This document shows positions 46,377 through 57,617 of a stretch of 64,000 nucleotides of DNA, one piece after another. Source of the stretch: Byssothecium circinans (Eukaryota > Ascomycota > Dothideomycetes > Pleosporales > Massarinaceae); assembly GCA_010015675.1 (NCBI GenBank), contig ML977001.1, forward strand, positions 3,320 through 67,319, in the 5' to 3' direction. Within the stretch, counting starts at the first letter, position 1; the number at the start of each line of letters is the position of its first letter. The translations under genes were made by a program, and so were the position numbers. The notes under the pieces were generated by a model. It was not told the origin of the DNA, did not search any database, and worked only from the letters and a program-made list of their open reading frames with translations.

Positions 46377-48922
46377 ATGGATGGAGACGACCGCTTTAGC
46401 TATGACAAAGCCATTGAAGAGCTTCGCCTCCGGGAATACCCTATGCTTCAAGGTGGGCTGTCTCAAAGAAAATAGTACCGGTGTATTGACATATGGAAGG
46501 AACTACTTACCTTGACCATGCTGGTACCACGCTGTACGCCAAATCGCTCATCGAACGCTTCTCCGCCGATATGATATCGAGCTTATACGGCAACCCGCAT
46601 TCCGCCTCCAGCTCGTCCCAACTCACTACGCGCCGCATAGATGATATAAGATTGAGACTATTGGACATGTTCGACGCGGACCCGGCTGAGTTCGAAGTAG
46701 TGTTCGTGGCCAACGCGACTGCTGGCATTAAGCTTGTGATGGAGGCGTTCCGCGACCAAGAGGAAGGGTTCTGGTATGGCTACCACCGGGATGCGCATAC
46801 AAGCTTGATTGGAGTGCGGGAATCTGCTGCGGAGCATCGCTGCTTTACAACAGACGCGGAGGTTGACACATGGATTGAGGAGCAGGGAAATGATGTTACA
46901 AGGCCAGCACTCTTCGCGTACCCGGCACAGTCCAACATGAACGGGCGCCGTCTACCCCTGGAGTGGCCATGCCGCATACGTACGCATAAGCAGGGCTCAG
47001 TGTACACGCTACTCGATGCGGCTGCGTATGTGTCGACTTCGCCATCAAGCTTCAGTGATCCGGATACCGCACCCGATTTTACCGTCCTGAGTCTGTACAA
47101 AATTTTCGGCTTCCCCGACTTGGGAGCTTTGATCGTGCGGCAAGCATCCGGTGCTATTTTTGATAAGCGCCGTTACTTTGGAGGGGGGACGGTGGAGTCT
47201 GTTGTGTGCCTCAGAGAGCAATGGCATGCGAAAAAAGAGACGCTGCATGAGAGGTTAGAGGATGGCACCCTGCCGATTCACAGTATTATAGCTCTCGATG
47301 CCGCAATGAGCGTCCATCAAGAGCTGTACGGATCAATGGAGAATGTATCGAAGCATACCACTTTCCTCATATCGAAGTTGTACCGAGAACTGTCATCGCT
47401 GTCGCACAGGAATGGCACTCATGTGTGCCACATCTACAAAGATCCCACCTCAACGTACGGCGAGTGGACTACGCAAGGACCAGTCATTGCGTTCAACCTA
47501 CAAAACCAACATGGCGGCTGGATCAGTAATGCAGAGGTAGAGAAACTTGCCGCTATTAGGAACTTTCAACTACGCACCGGTGGGCTTTGCAATCCAGGCG
47601 GCGTGGCATCGTCTCTGGATTTGGCGCCGTGGGAGATGAGGGCGAACTTCTCAGCAGGCCAACGCTGCGGAAATGACAACGATATAATTCGCGCGAAACC
47701 AACTGGCATAATCCGAGTCAGTCTCGGATCTATGAGTACTCTGAGCGACGTGACTTCATTCGTCGAATTCGTACGGGAATTCTTCGTCCAGGAGACGCTA
47801 CCAGCAATACCATCGCCAATTACACTTACGCAAGTCGAGCCACCAACTTCAAGCCGCTTACACGTGGAGAGCCTGTCTGTTTATCCTATCAAGAGCTGCG
47901 GGGCGTTCGGCGTGCCGCCCGGAAAAGCATGGGAAGTGCGGCGCGAAGGACTTGCCTGGGACCGGGAATGGTGTTTGGTCCATCAGGGCACAGGAGCAGC
48001 ATTAAGCCAGAAGCGCTATCCAGAAATGGCCCTCATTCGTCCAAGTATAGATTTCGAGAAGGGCGTGTTGAGCGTACGGCTAACTGGTCGCCTTGGGGAG
48101 ACCGCTTCTACGAACGAGATCACTGTACCTTTGTCTGCCGACCCGCGGTTGTTTTCTGATGAAAGTGTTTTCAAGGGAACAAATGCCAAAGTCTGTGGCG
48201 ACGTTATCAAAGCAAAAACATACAGATCACGTCAGATATCAGCCTTCTTCACCCAAGCCCTTGGTGTGGCTTGTCACTTGGCCCGTTTCCCAGCTGTCGG
48301 TAACGGGAGCGGTCCACTGGCTTATCCCCGACATTCGAAGCCCCATCTTCAGAAGAAACAGATGGCTGACAACCTGCACGTACCCGGCGCTTTCCCAGAT
48401 TCGAGAGCGGCAATGCCAGGGACAGCAGTTTCGAGACCCATACTCTTATCAAATGAGAGTCCGATTCTTACTATTTCGAGATCAAGCCTAAACCGTTTGA
48501 ACGAGCTAATTAAAGCGGATGGCGGCAAGGCGGCGCAAGCAGAGGTGTTCAGAGCCAACATTGTGGTTGGGGAGAGTCTACACTACCCGCCGGGGGCAGA
48601 GCAACCATATGCGGAAGACGACTGGCGCTATCTCCAGATTGGTCAACAATACTTTGAGATGCTGGGACGGTGCCGCCGATGTCAAATGGTATGCGTGGAT
48701 CAGCAGACTGCAGAGCGGGACCAGGAACCTTTCGTCACGCTCTCCAAAACAAGACGGTTCGATGGTCGTGTGTACTTTGGCGAGCATGCCTGCCATCTGC
48801 CCATGGAGGACTCTGCATCACCGTTGGTGCAGAATCCTACCATCACTGTTGGAGACCCTGTCCGAGCATTCACTGCAGATGAAGTACACCATGACAATAG
48901 ACTCAACGCTCTGGTCACTTAA
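46377..48922 (+). CDS. hxB: molybdenum cofactor sulfurase (HxB/MOCOS type)
   Basis: Model: join(46377..46452, 46500..48922), 832 residues, the full family length. The enzyme adds the terminal sulfur to the Mo cofactor of xanthine dehydrogenase and aldehyde-oxidase-type enzymes. The N-terminal NifS-like aminotransferase domain begins TTYLDHAGTTLYAKSLI; the pyridoxal-phosphate Lys is Lys226 in SLYKIFGFPDLG, and Cys389 in RTGGLCNPGG is the likely persulfide residue. The C-terminal MOSC domains run from about 478 (VESLSVYPIKSCGAFGVPPG) to the end, with CRRCQMVCVDQ near 730. The 47-bp intron rebuilds MLQGTTYLDHAG. An in-frame ATG at 46347 would add ten residues. Confidence 0.95.
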
Positions 48923-50290
48923 CGGCATCTACGAGTCCGGTCTCAGTTATTCATCTATGTTTACCAAAGGTCTATACATAGCACTATCCGAATATGCGGG
49001 GCAGTACCGCCGTACCTCTAGCCCACGGTGAGAAATTCTCCGCATGTGGCGTCAAGTTGGGCGCGATACCATCCAGCAATTGGCCCGCTTTGACCGGCGG
49101 CTCGACAGGTGTAGCAGTCGAAATTGCGGCATGGACACGTTGTGCGGGCAACGCCTCATATCCATCAAGTATCGTGAGTCTGCACTGGAATATGAAGGGT
49201 CAGGTGTTAGCGCTTTCATCTCGGGTTTCGGCATGGCGCTTTCGGTTCGAGATGGACCTGTGAAGCTGATTTAAACAGCGTTTCTTCGCACAGCCATGGT
49301 TCGAACAGGGGCCAAGCGCTGGTGTGGTGAGGCGCGCGCCCACGAGACAGACCAGAGAATGGGAGAGATGGCCTGCGACGGGCTGTCCGTCGATGGCCAG
49401 GCGGCGTGGAAGTATCAGGCTGGAAGCGCGCGACTGGTCAACAGAATACACAGCGCCTGCAAGCAAGATAAATGGCGGCCCGTTCCCACGAGGTCAGATG
49501 TCCTGATTGCTTGTACAGCGGCGCCCATCTATTTCCAGATACGCTTCTTCAATCCGAGCAGCACTCGTTCACTGCCCTGTCCCTCTCTTCTCACGTTTCA
49601 TCTCATCCTCATCCGCCTGTCTCAGCACCTCCTCCGCCATCCCAGATAGACAGTCTGACCGGGCGGCCACGTTTGCCTGCTCCGAGTCTCTGCGCCTGCT
49701 TGGCTCGCTTTTGGCTCTGCTCCCGGCGAACGACGCACGACGCACGTATCAAACAACCGACAGGCCCAGCGGCGAATCAGGACGGGCTACAGGAGACTGA
49801 ACAGGAAGGGCTGCAAGGACGGCAAACAAATCACACCTGCTGTTTCATTGTCTACTGGCCAATTGCACTGGCCTGGTGTTGAAGCTGTTCGTGGGCGCTC
49901 AGACCACCCTTCCCTGTCCCGGCGCTTCGAGGGCGCCCTCTGATTTGCCACGCGCTCAGTGCGGCGGCTGTTTTGCATCACAGCGCGGACACTCAGCAGT
50001 GCAGGTGGGCCATCAGCAGGCCCCGCTCGATATCTGTCTACGCGCCCGCCTTTTTATTATTAGCAGCCGAGCTTGCACTGCGACCCCCAAAGCAACCACC
50101 GCCAACAGACCCGCGTCGGCCTAGTCTCACTACCCTCACACAATAAACACGCACCCACCCCGGCCTGAAGTACCTTTCCTCTCTGCCTGCCTTGCTCTCG
50201 ATTCCCTCAACCACTTCTCTGTGGCAGCAGGCACAGCGCAGTCACGCTCGCTCGCTCGCTCACTGCATCGACTAGTCCTTCGTTCACCGT
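48923..50290. other. long intergenic region, no gene seen
   Basis: About 1.4 kb. Overlapping open frames exist on both strands but none has a conserved segment. The last several hundred bases are C/T-rich and probably form the promoter and a long 5' leader of the gene at 50291. Confidence 0.5.
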
Positions 50291-51061
50291 ATGGCACACG
50301 TCGACACCATGGCCACCACCGAGTCCAAGCCGGCACTGTCGGCCCTCAAGACGCCTCTCTCTGCCAGCTACCCGTCTGAGCTGCGGTCACCAATGGTCCA
50401 CTCGGCTTCAACGCCAACCTTCACAGCCATCAAGAAGGAAGACTCGCTCAAGACGCCCATCACCCCGCCGACAGCCTACCTCGACTTCCTCAAGAGCATG
50501 TCGCCGGTGATGATGAGTCCCATGTCTGCTGGACCCAGTCCCACCTTTGTCTTCCAGGGCAATCGACCCACTTCCAATCCTTCAGTAACGTCTGCAAGCT
50601 CCACCGGTTCCTTCACATCAACATCTGGACCTGCAAAGACTGCTGCGTCAACACCAGCCTCGTCGCGGGCAAGTAGCTATTCAAACTGCGACACCGTCAA
50701 GCAAGAGCCTCCCAAGACAGCTCCTCTGACCAAGGCTTCGGTGGTCACCATTCCTCCACCGTCGCCCTTTACGCGGCCACAGTCGGCGCGTACACCCCGC
50801 CTCTACATCCCGCAGTCGCCCTACTCTCCAGCCACAGTACGATCTCCTGCCAGCGCAAATTCAACGAACTCACCATACTCTGCAGTATCGCCGAAAACGT
50901 GGGACCTCGACAACAAGAAAACGGGCCGAACCAGGCGCGTAAGCGTGCGTGAGGTCGTTACGCGTACTGTGACCTACAGCAGCACACCCGTGGACACCAA
51001 GGCGCCCAACTTCCCACAAATCGACCCCGCACCCCGCGGCAAGAGGAGAAAACTCGAATAA
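50291..51061 (+). CDS. Ser/Pro/Thr-rich small protein, function unknown
   Basis: The intronless frame gives 256 residues. Met7 (ATGGCC context, 50309) has the stronger start context and may be the true start. The protein is rich in Ser, Thr and Pro throughout. It contains an ordered-looking segment TPPTAYLDFLKSMSPVMMSP (about residues 57-76) and a basic C-terminal region with RRVSVREVVTRTVTYSS and the tail RGKRRKLE, which looks like a nuclear localisation signal. SP/TP sites are numerous, so phosphorylation by proline-directed kinases is plausible. The composition and codon pattern support a real gene. I do not recognise a family. Confidence 0.7.
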   Translation: MAHVDTMATTESKPALSALKTPLSASYPSELRSPMVHSASTPTFTAIKKEDSLKTPITPPTAYLDFLKSMSPVMMSPMSAGPSPTFVFQGNRPTSNPSVTSASSTGSFTSTSGPAKTAASTPASSRASSYSNCDTVKQEPPKTAPLTKASVVTIPPPSPFTRPQSARTPRLYIPQSPYSPATVRSPASANSTNSPYSAVSPKTWDLDNKKTGRTRRVSVREVVTRTVTYSSTPVDTKAPNFPQIDPAPRGKRRKLE

Positions 51062-53653
51062 AGGGAAATGTGGCGTGTGTTGTGTGCTACGCACATGGCA
51101 CACTAGCTGGCGCTCGCTCGAGTCTATCTCGCTCCCGGCGGTTATGCAAAGCGAAACCGCTGGTCCTGGTCCAATTTTTTCTGGTACCACGTTACGATGA
51201 CGACTTCTGATTCGATACCTTGTTCGTACTTTGAGCGCGTATTGTTTCTTTGGCACACAATTCGAATCCGAGACTTACGACCTATAATATCGTTTGGACA
51301 TACCATTCTCCTGTCCGGATCCACCTTTACGAAGTACTGCCTTTGGCTTGCCCGACTGATCAATAATACCTCGGGTCCCGGCGACTCGATCGCACCACTC
51401 ATTTGACTGAACCACCACACTCACCACACTACACTCATTGGCTTCGCTTCACTGTATCCAGGACGCGGATAGGCAGCTAGCATCTCTGCTGGCTTCACAC
51501 AACCTCCATTCCTGGCACTACTGCTTCTTTTCCTATGTTTTCAAGTCCGCATATTTTAGAGGAACGAGATCATGTTCTCTCACGAATACCATTTCTAGTG
51601 CGGAAAACTCGGATGTTTACTTTTGGTTTGGAACACCATTTTCTACGCGGATACCTACCTTTATGGATGCGCCGGCGCTGTAAGGGATATTACTGGGGGC
51701 GGTGTTAAACACGGCATGCGCATCACTGGGAATGCTTTGGAGCGGGGAGTATTGGAGTGCATGCATGTATGTATGTCTGGCGGCAAAAGAAAGAGCACTG
51801 CGGAGCTCTCGCATCTGTCGCGCTCACTCGTGTGAGATGAGATGGCGAGGCGGGCCTGTTGGATAGTAGATTTTCGAATGCGAGCGCTGTGGACATCGTG
51901 ACGAGGGTTCACGATGACCGTCAATGAGATTATCAATAGATATCCCATACTTTGTTCAACCTCTACGTTTCTCACACTCCGAACGTTTCGTATAATTATG
52001 AACGTGAATTTTAAACCGGCTTCTAGAAAATTATGCATCCCCTGGCGCATAACACCAAGCTTATTTGTATGTCTTTCGCATTGACCCAGAGATCTCACAG
52101 ACTGGTTGTGGCGCTGAACACATCCCCGTTGCTAAGACATGGAGGGACGGTGTTATTGCTCGTGCTTCATGGGCCTTTGAGGCAAATGGTACGTAACGGG
52201 ATTATTGGAACAGCGGCAAGACGGTTATAGTATGCACGATCTACCGGATGCCACGCGTTGTTGGCATCTATTATTGATGTTGGGATTTGATATCATGTTT
52301 CAATACTTTCGAGTTTCGGCACGATTCGATACACGATCCACTTCCGCTTCCCTTTCTGATCACCGTCTCGGGATCCTTGACACATGGGACCATCGAACAC
52401 CAAGCCCATCTGCCTATTCATCCATCCATCCATCCATCTACAGTAAAAAACCACCCTCGCCATCCCATCCCCATCCCCTGACCTCTCATCAAACGCCACA
52501 ACATCCTCCAAAAGTCCAAACCCGCAAATCAACCCCACCGAGACCGGTCAGAACTAGGCCGCCCATGCCGCAGCCCTCGCCCGCCACAGCGCCATCATCC
52601 ATCCCAAGACTCTGTAACCTTCCCGCCTACGTGCGGCGAATCAGCGCGCAGAAGCGGCGTGGGACAGGGGTTGGGGCTGAATGGGGGATTCGCGGGGCGG
52701 AGCCCAAACCTATGGTTAAGCGCCCGGGTCGTTGGGATGGACTCCGATGGAGGTGAGATGTCGCCCTGGGAGGGACGGGGCGAGGATTAACAGAGAGGAT
52801 AGAGGAGAGGTCTGTTGTCTTGTGGCGGGGTTTCGTGCGAGATGTGATGGTGGCTTCTTCCTCTTGAAGGAAAGGATGTAGATTCCACTGCTTGCTGTTG
52901 CAGGGCGCCCGAACCGCGCCCACGAGCCTTTCCGGAAAACGACAAGTGTTTTAGGAAGGAAAGCCACTCCTACTATCTACTCTAGGCTTTTTGCGGAAGG
53001 CCGGCATATTGTAACTCTATATATGTACGTGCCATGTGCAAGATGCTTTTGTTCCATCACGTGCATGACGAGTCAGAGGCCGATAAATCCTCCTGTCCTA
53101 TCAACTTTCTTAGCGCTCGTTCCTCGATTTCGCAGATGCGCAGACCCCCAGGCCCCCAGACACCGGGCGCCTATTACCGACACGGACACTGCGCTGATAT
53201 TGTATTGTATAGCAGGGGTGTTGGTGGTTAAGTACAGGTACACGTCGTTAGCGCGGGAGGTGTGTGGTAGGGGTTGTAGAGGTACTCGGGTGTGGGCAGG
53301 TGGGTAATTGTGTGCGATTGTGCTGAAGGGAACCCGTTTTTCTGCTGAGTGTTTGAGTTGCATGGGTTTGTAGAAAACGGATGGAGCAGGTAGGGAGTGT
53401 GGTAGGTGTATTGGAGAAAAATGCATCATACCTATACGTGCTACGTCCTCTCTCGCAATGGCGATCCTCCGCCTATTTTCCCGAGAAGCTTGACCACGAA
53501 TCAGGAAGACTATTGGAACTGCCTACTGCACTCAGTCTATGAGCAATGTTAAAAGCGGAGATGAAGATCGTACTTCTTTTTCCAAATAGCACCTCACCTC
53601 CTCCAAACGTCGTCCTGATACCGGTAGATAATCTCGCACTGCCCTGAGATTCC
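51062..53653. other. long gene-poor region, no gene seen
   Basis: About 2.6 kb without a convincing coding frame. A (CATC)n tract lies at about 52413-52437. A GTTCGAATCC-like string near 51259-51267 is not part of a tRNA fold. Confidence 0.5.
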
Positions 53654-53748
53654 CACGGGGGTGGCCAGATGAAGTTCCGTCACGTGAACATTGCTTAAAT
53701 TGGTTAGCGCAACTTCACGTGACGGAACTTAATCTGGCACGCCCTGTG
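53654..53748. repeat. fold-back (MITE-like) inverted repeat
   Basis: The arms 53665-53688 and 53714-53737 pair over 24 bp with one mismatch, around a 25-nt loop; the core is GTTCCGTCACGTGAA. Weaker pairing continues outward (CACGGGGGTGG against CACAGGGCGTG), giving about 35-bp imperfect terminal repeats starting CAC(G/A)GGG. No clear target duplication was seen. It may be a small non-autonomous DNA transposon; each arm also contains CACGTG. Confidence 0.7.
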
Positions 53749-54405
53749 GCAGAGCAGTGCGTAGAATTTCGGCACGAGTCATGAACTACAAGGTAATAAT
53801 ACTGGGAAGTCCCCAGTATATTGATATGCAAGATTGTATATCTGCACACCGCTGGTTACACAGAGTCTAACCTTCAATCGCGATCACAGAACGGAACGTA
53901 ATCTTGCAGCTAGGCAGTGCGATGAGGAGGCTGGATGTTGCTGGTTCTATTATCTTTCGACGTTATGTCAACGCGTTTAACGGTTGTTGGGAGGGCCAAT
54001 CGATCTGCCAAGATGGTGTGAAGGCAATGGAATGAACCCGATTGCTGCAGGGGAGCCATGTGCGGAGGTGCCGAGAGGTGGTTGATCTTTGGGTGATCGC
54101 TCGGCTGTGATACGGTGACTGTTGACATGTGTTTTGGAGGCTGGTCCTGGGTGCGATGGGGTGTAGATGGGAGATGGGGACGTGATGGGCTCTCTGTATT
54201 CGAGGACAATTATCCAGGAAGTGATGGTCCAAAGTGAGCTATTGACAGGTCTCGGATATTGCTGGCCAAGTGAAAAGTATTGGAAAGTGTTTGAACTTTG
54301 TGTAAAGATCGTGGTTTTGTTCTGCTGCGGGCCTGCGGTATTCGATGGGGTGACACCGAAACCGAGAGCGAACCCGGCTCACTTACCAGCTGTTCTCCAA
54401 TTCTT
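53749..54405. other. intergenic, no gene seen
   Basis: Between the fold-back repeat and the 3' end of an orphan reading frame. No supported coding frame. Confidence 0.5.
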
Positions 54406-55375
54406 CTAGCTTGGGTAGTTGTAACACTTTATTTCTGACTTGCTACTCCATACTCTTGCAAACATTTCAACCTTCCCAAAATCGTGTCCAGAATAATCTC
54501 TCCACTTTTGCTCTTTGTTCCACACCTTTTGTCCTTCAATCTCCTCTTTCACAATCTCACCAATACCAAAAACGTATAGATTAACGTGAAAATGCTTACT
54601 ATTGTTCTTAAACATCCCTTCTCGTTTCTCTGAAGCCACGTTTTTGCCTTTCTCTCGCCACTTCTGCCTTTTCTTATCCAAGACGTGATGAGCGATTCCA
54701 ATTTGCCGTTGTTTTTGCCAGGTTCTTAAGATAAATCTTCGATAAAAGAACTGTGATGGAGTGCAGTTGCATCTCAGCCCTTTCCAACCGATGCTGCCAT
54801 CTTCAGTGTTGTTAACAGCTACTGAGGCGTTACATTCTTCCTCGGCTTCTATGTCTCGTGATGTGACTATGTGGCTTCCTTGATCAAGCCATCGTCCACG
54901 GTATCTGTTCTCGTTTGGGCTACTTTACATAAGTGGCGGAGCTAGTTGTTGCACTCTATGAGGTTCTGAAATTACGGATTGTTTGCTCGATATCGCTTGC
55001 TCGGCGACCTTCACCGGCATCAAGCTGCGTACTGCGGCATCTCCTTCTACGGATACTGAGTCCTCCGTGAATTTGGCTTGGAGTGGCGATACGCGTGGAG
55101 TCCCTTTGCACGACTGACACTTACAATTGGGAAGAGCTTTGATGGGCTGGAAATGTTGCGGAAGTTGTGCATAAAGTCTAGTGGTGGAGTGCGGGGCGTG
55201 TAAGAGATCACTATGGTGTGTAGTGATGGGAACATTCTCGCAGGGATCATTCGTAGTTGAATGTTGCTGAGTACGATGATGATCCCAGACCGAGATAAAG
55301 CATAGTTAAGTTGAGATAGTGCCAATGGTACGTTGACATATCTCTTACCATGTATTCATCTGTGTTACTTACCAT
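54406..55375 (-). pseudogene. orphan gene or pseudogene, one in-frame stop
   Basis: On the minus strand one frame is open from 55305 to 54406 (300 codons) apart from a single TAA at 54925-54927. This is far longer than chance allows in DNA of this composition. A plausible start is ATG at 55375-55373, followed by a GTAAGT...CTCAG intron (55267-55372), with exon 2 starting CAACAT. Without readthrough the product is about 114 residues. Visible parts are PNCKCQSCKGTPRVSPLQAK before the stop and RGRWLDQGSHIVTSRDIEAE, RCNCTPSQFFYRRFILRTWQ and a Lys-rich segment after it. Removing a 24-nt GTAAAG...ACAG piece would bypass the stop, but that is too short for a normal intron. No domain recognised. It could be a recently inactivated lineage-specific gene. 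Confidence 0.45.
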
Positions 55376-55889
55376 TGGAATGACGACACTACCAAAACCA
55401 AAGTTTTATTCGTGCTTGGACCTTTTCAACAAGGTTCTTTTCACAGACACAACGCCGGCATCTGCTATTTCCCTGTTCACATCTCAGCCCCTTGGTCGCC
55501 AAACAAAAACTACACTACGAAGCCTCCCTTACATCTATCAACTAAACATCACCAACCTCGCCATACAATCGCCTATATCACCGCATACATACCTGCCAAG
55601 CAGTGCTACCATGTAGCTGGTAATATTATACTCAACAATGGACGTGAGCCACCAACGCCACAGACCGTTCCAACTCCATGGCTTTGAAGTGCCGTTTCGG
55701 GCAATGAGCTTTTGTTTATAGCAACATAAAATAGGCGAGAATCCTCTTCTCCAAATAAAAGGGAGTAAAGGAGGCTATGATATCTTTTCCTCGAAAAAAT
55801 ATTCCACCATCCTTTTGCTCGCCCCCTATTATGAGTTTCTCAAACTGCAGAAACATAAGATTTTACCACTGAACGACCGACCACCCAAG
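55376..55889. other. divergent intergenic region
   Basis: About 510 bp between the putative orphan gene and the acetyltransferase ATG. AT-richer than the neighbours; no coding frame supported. Confidence 0.5.
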
Positions 55890-57034
55890 ATGTCAACAAT
55901 ATTCCGCGATCCACATACCTCCCAACCCTACTCCGTCCAATTCTCCGACCCCGACCCCCACCGCCCCCGAGCTCTCCACAAAAACTGCACTCTCGCTCCT
56001 CCCCCACACGCTCGATCCCCTCCAACAAAAAACTGCTACACCTTCAGCCCCAGAGGTGTGCCATCCACCGGCACTCCATCCACCAGTCCGTCCCCAAGCC
56101 CCAGTCCCAACACCTCCGTCGACGCAGCAGACTACTTCGACTCAAACAATTCAGACTACAGCACACCCCAGACTTCGCCAGCAACGAGCCGAAACCTGCA
56201 AACCAGCCCCGATACCCCCGAGAAGAAGCCACACTCAACATCACCGCCCTCACCCACCATCCAACTCCAACCTTTCACCTCACCCGACGCACCCGCCCTA
56301 GCCTCGCTCTTCGACCGCTGTTTCGCAACCGACGAACTGCGTCTCGCTCAACACCTACCGCAGAACATCAGCCCTAAAGACCCCTTCGAAGAACGCCGCT
56401 GGCGCATCGGGCGGTTCAATAAAGCGCTCCAAGTCACTGGGAATCGGCTCGTTAAGGCTGTAGATACGAGTATTAAAGGAGGAGGGAAGATCGTAGGCGC
56501 TGCTGGGTTTTTCGGACCGGGTGGGTATCAATGGGGTGTTGACCCGCCCGGTGGTCGAAGTGTGCAGGTAGATTTGAGTGAGACGCTGCCGAGGCATTGG
56601 AATTCAAACGTGAAAGCTAGGACGGATAAAGTGTTCGAGGAGATGAGGGAGAGCGTGCTACATGGCGATTATGGTGTCTGGGGTATATCTCCCTTCCTCG
56701 CTTCCTCGCTTCTTCCCTTCCTCCCTCCCTAACCATACGTCCACCATACGAAATATAACTAACGACTCTTCCCATAGAACTCGCGCAGATTTTCGTCGAC
56801 CCCGACTACCAACGCCAAGGCATCGGCAACACGCTGATGCAATGGGGTCTGCGACAAGCGGATCGAGACGGGTACCCGATGTATGTGGAAAGTACAGGCA
56901 GTGCGAAGGCGTTTTATGAGCGGCTGGGTTTTGTGACGAGAGCGGAGGCTTGTTTCGAGGGGGTTGTGGGTGCGGATGGCGAGGTTTATAGGATGTATTT
57001 TATGGTGAGGGAGGGGGGTGCATGGGGGGAGTGA
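55890..57034 (+). CDS. GNAT-family N-acetyltransferase with disordered N-terminus
   Basis: Model: join(55890..56682, 56778..57034), 349 residues; a 95-bp intron (GTATAT...CATAG, with TATAACTAAC branch-like sequence) joins GVWG to ELAQIFVDPDY. Residues 1-150 are Ser/Thr/Pro-rich and probably disordered. The acetyltransferase fold follows: PFTSPDAPALASLFDRCF is the typical start of fungal GNAT proteins, and motif A, VDPDYQRQGIG (about 271-281), binds acetyl-CoA. ESTGSAKAFYERLGF (about 305-319) is motif B. The substrate is unknown; small molecules are more usual than histones for this subgroup. The ATG at 55890 is chosen because the open frame upstream has no ATG. Confidence 0.85.
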
Positions 57035-57617
57035 GGGAGGCATGCGGGGATGAGGAGTGGTGTTCCTTTGGGGGCGTTGGGGTTTGTGAACGGGGAGTGG
57101 GATTTGATTTCAGCAGATTGCGGAATGCTCGTCCGAACTTTTAGATATAATGTTAGGAGATCCCACCAAGTTCGTTGTCCATTAAGAGCGTCAATGTTAC
57201 TGCTCCATCTGAGCTGGGCGTGCCGTTAAGTGAGAGCTTGCTTCAGAAGAGGACTAGTCACGGAATGATCACGAGTGCTGAAGAGAATGTACTGGATTAT
57301 ACAGAGCTTGGATGCCATTAATGCTGGGGGGTATGTTGTGAAAGGCGACTATCAGTAGCCATAAACAAAATCTAAGCGAGATCTACATATGTACCCACTT
57401 GCTATTACCGTGATCCGCTGCGTGGCACCAATGCCCCATTCCACCATCCACATCTGGACTTCGTGAACGATGATGCGCCCCACGCCGAAAATGCCACTCT
57501 CCATGACCGCAAGCAACCACCTGAGATCGTTTGAATTGGCATGAATATACTATGTATAATCCTGCCAGGGAATTCACACGAGGCTTGTCCTCCATCCCGC
57601 CATCTCCATCCTACTCA
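57035..57617. other. convergent intergenic region, no gene seen
   Basis: About 580 bp between two converging genes, presumably two 3' UTRs. Confidence 0.5.

Noticed and set aside
51250..51275. Possible tRNA B-box (TTCGAATCC)
   Set aside because: No matching A-box or cloverleaf could be built around it on either strand.
52205..52756. 183-residue open frame with Pro/His-rich middle
   Set aside because: It runs through a CATC microsatellite, which keeps frames open by chance; no domain recognised.
55815..55889. N-terminal extension of the acetyltransferase frame
   Set aside because: The extension begins with TTG, and the first ATG in frame is at 55890.
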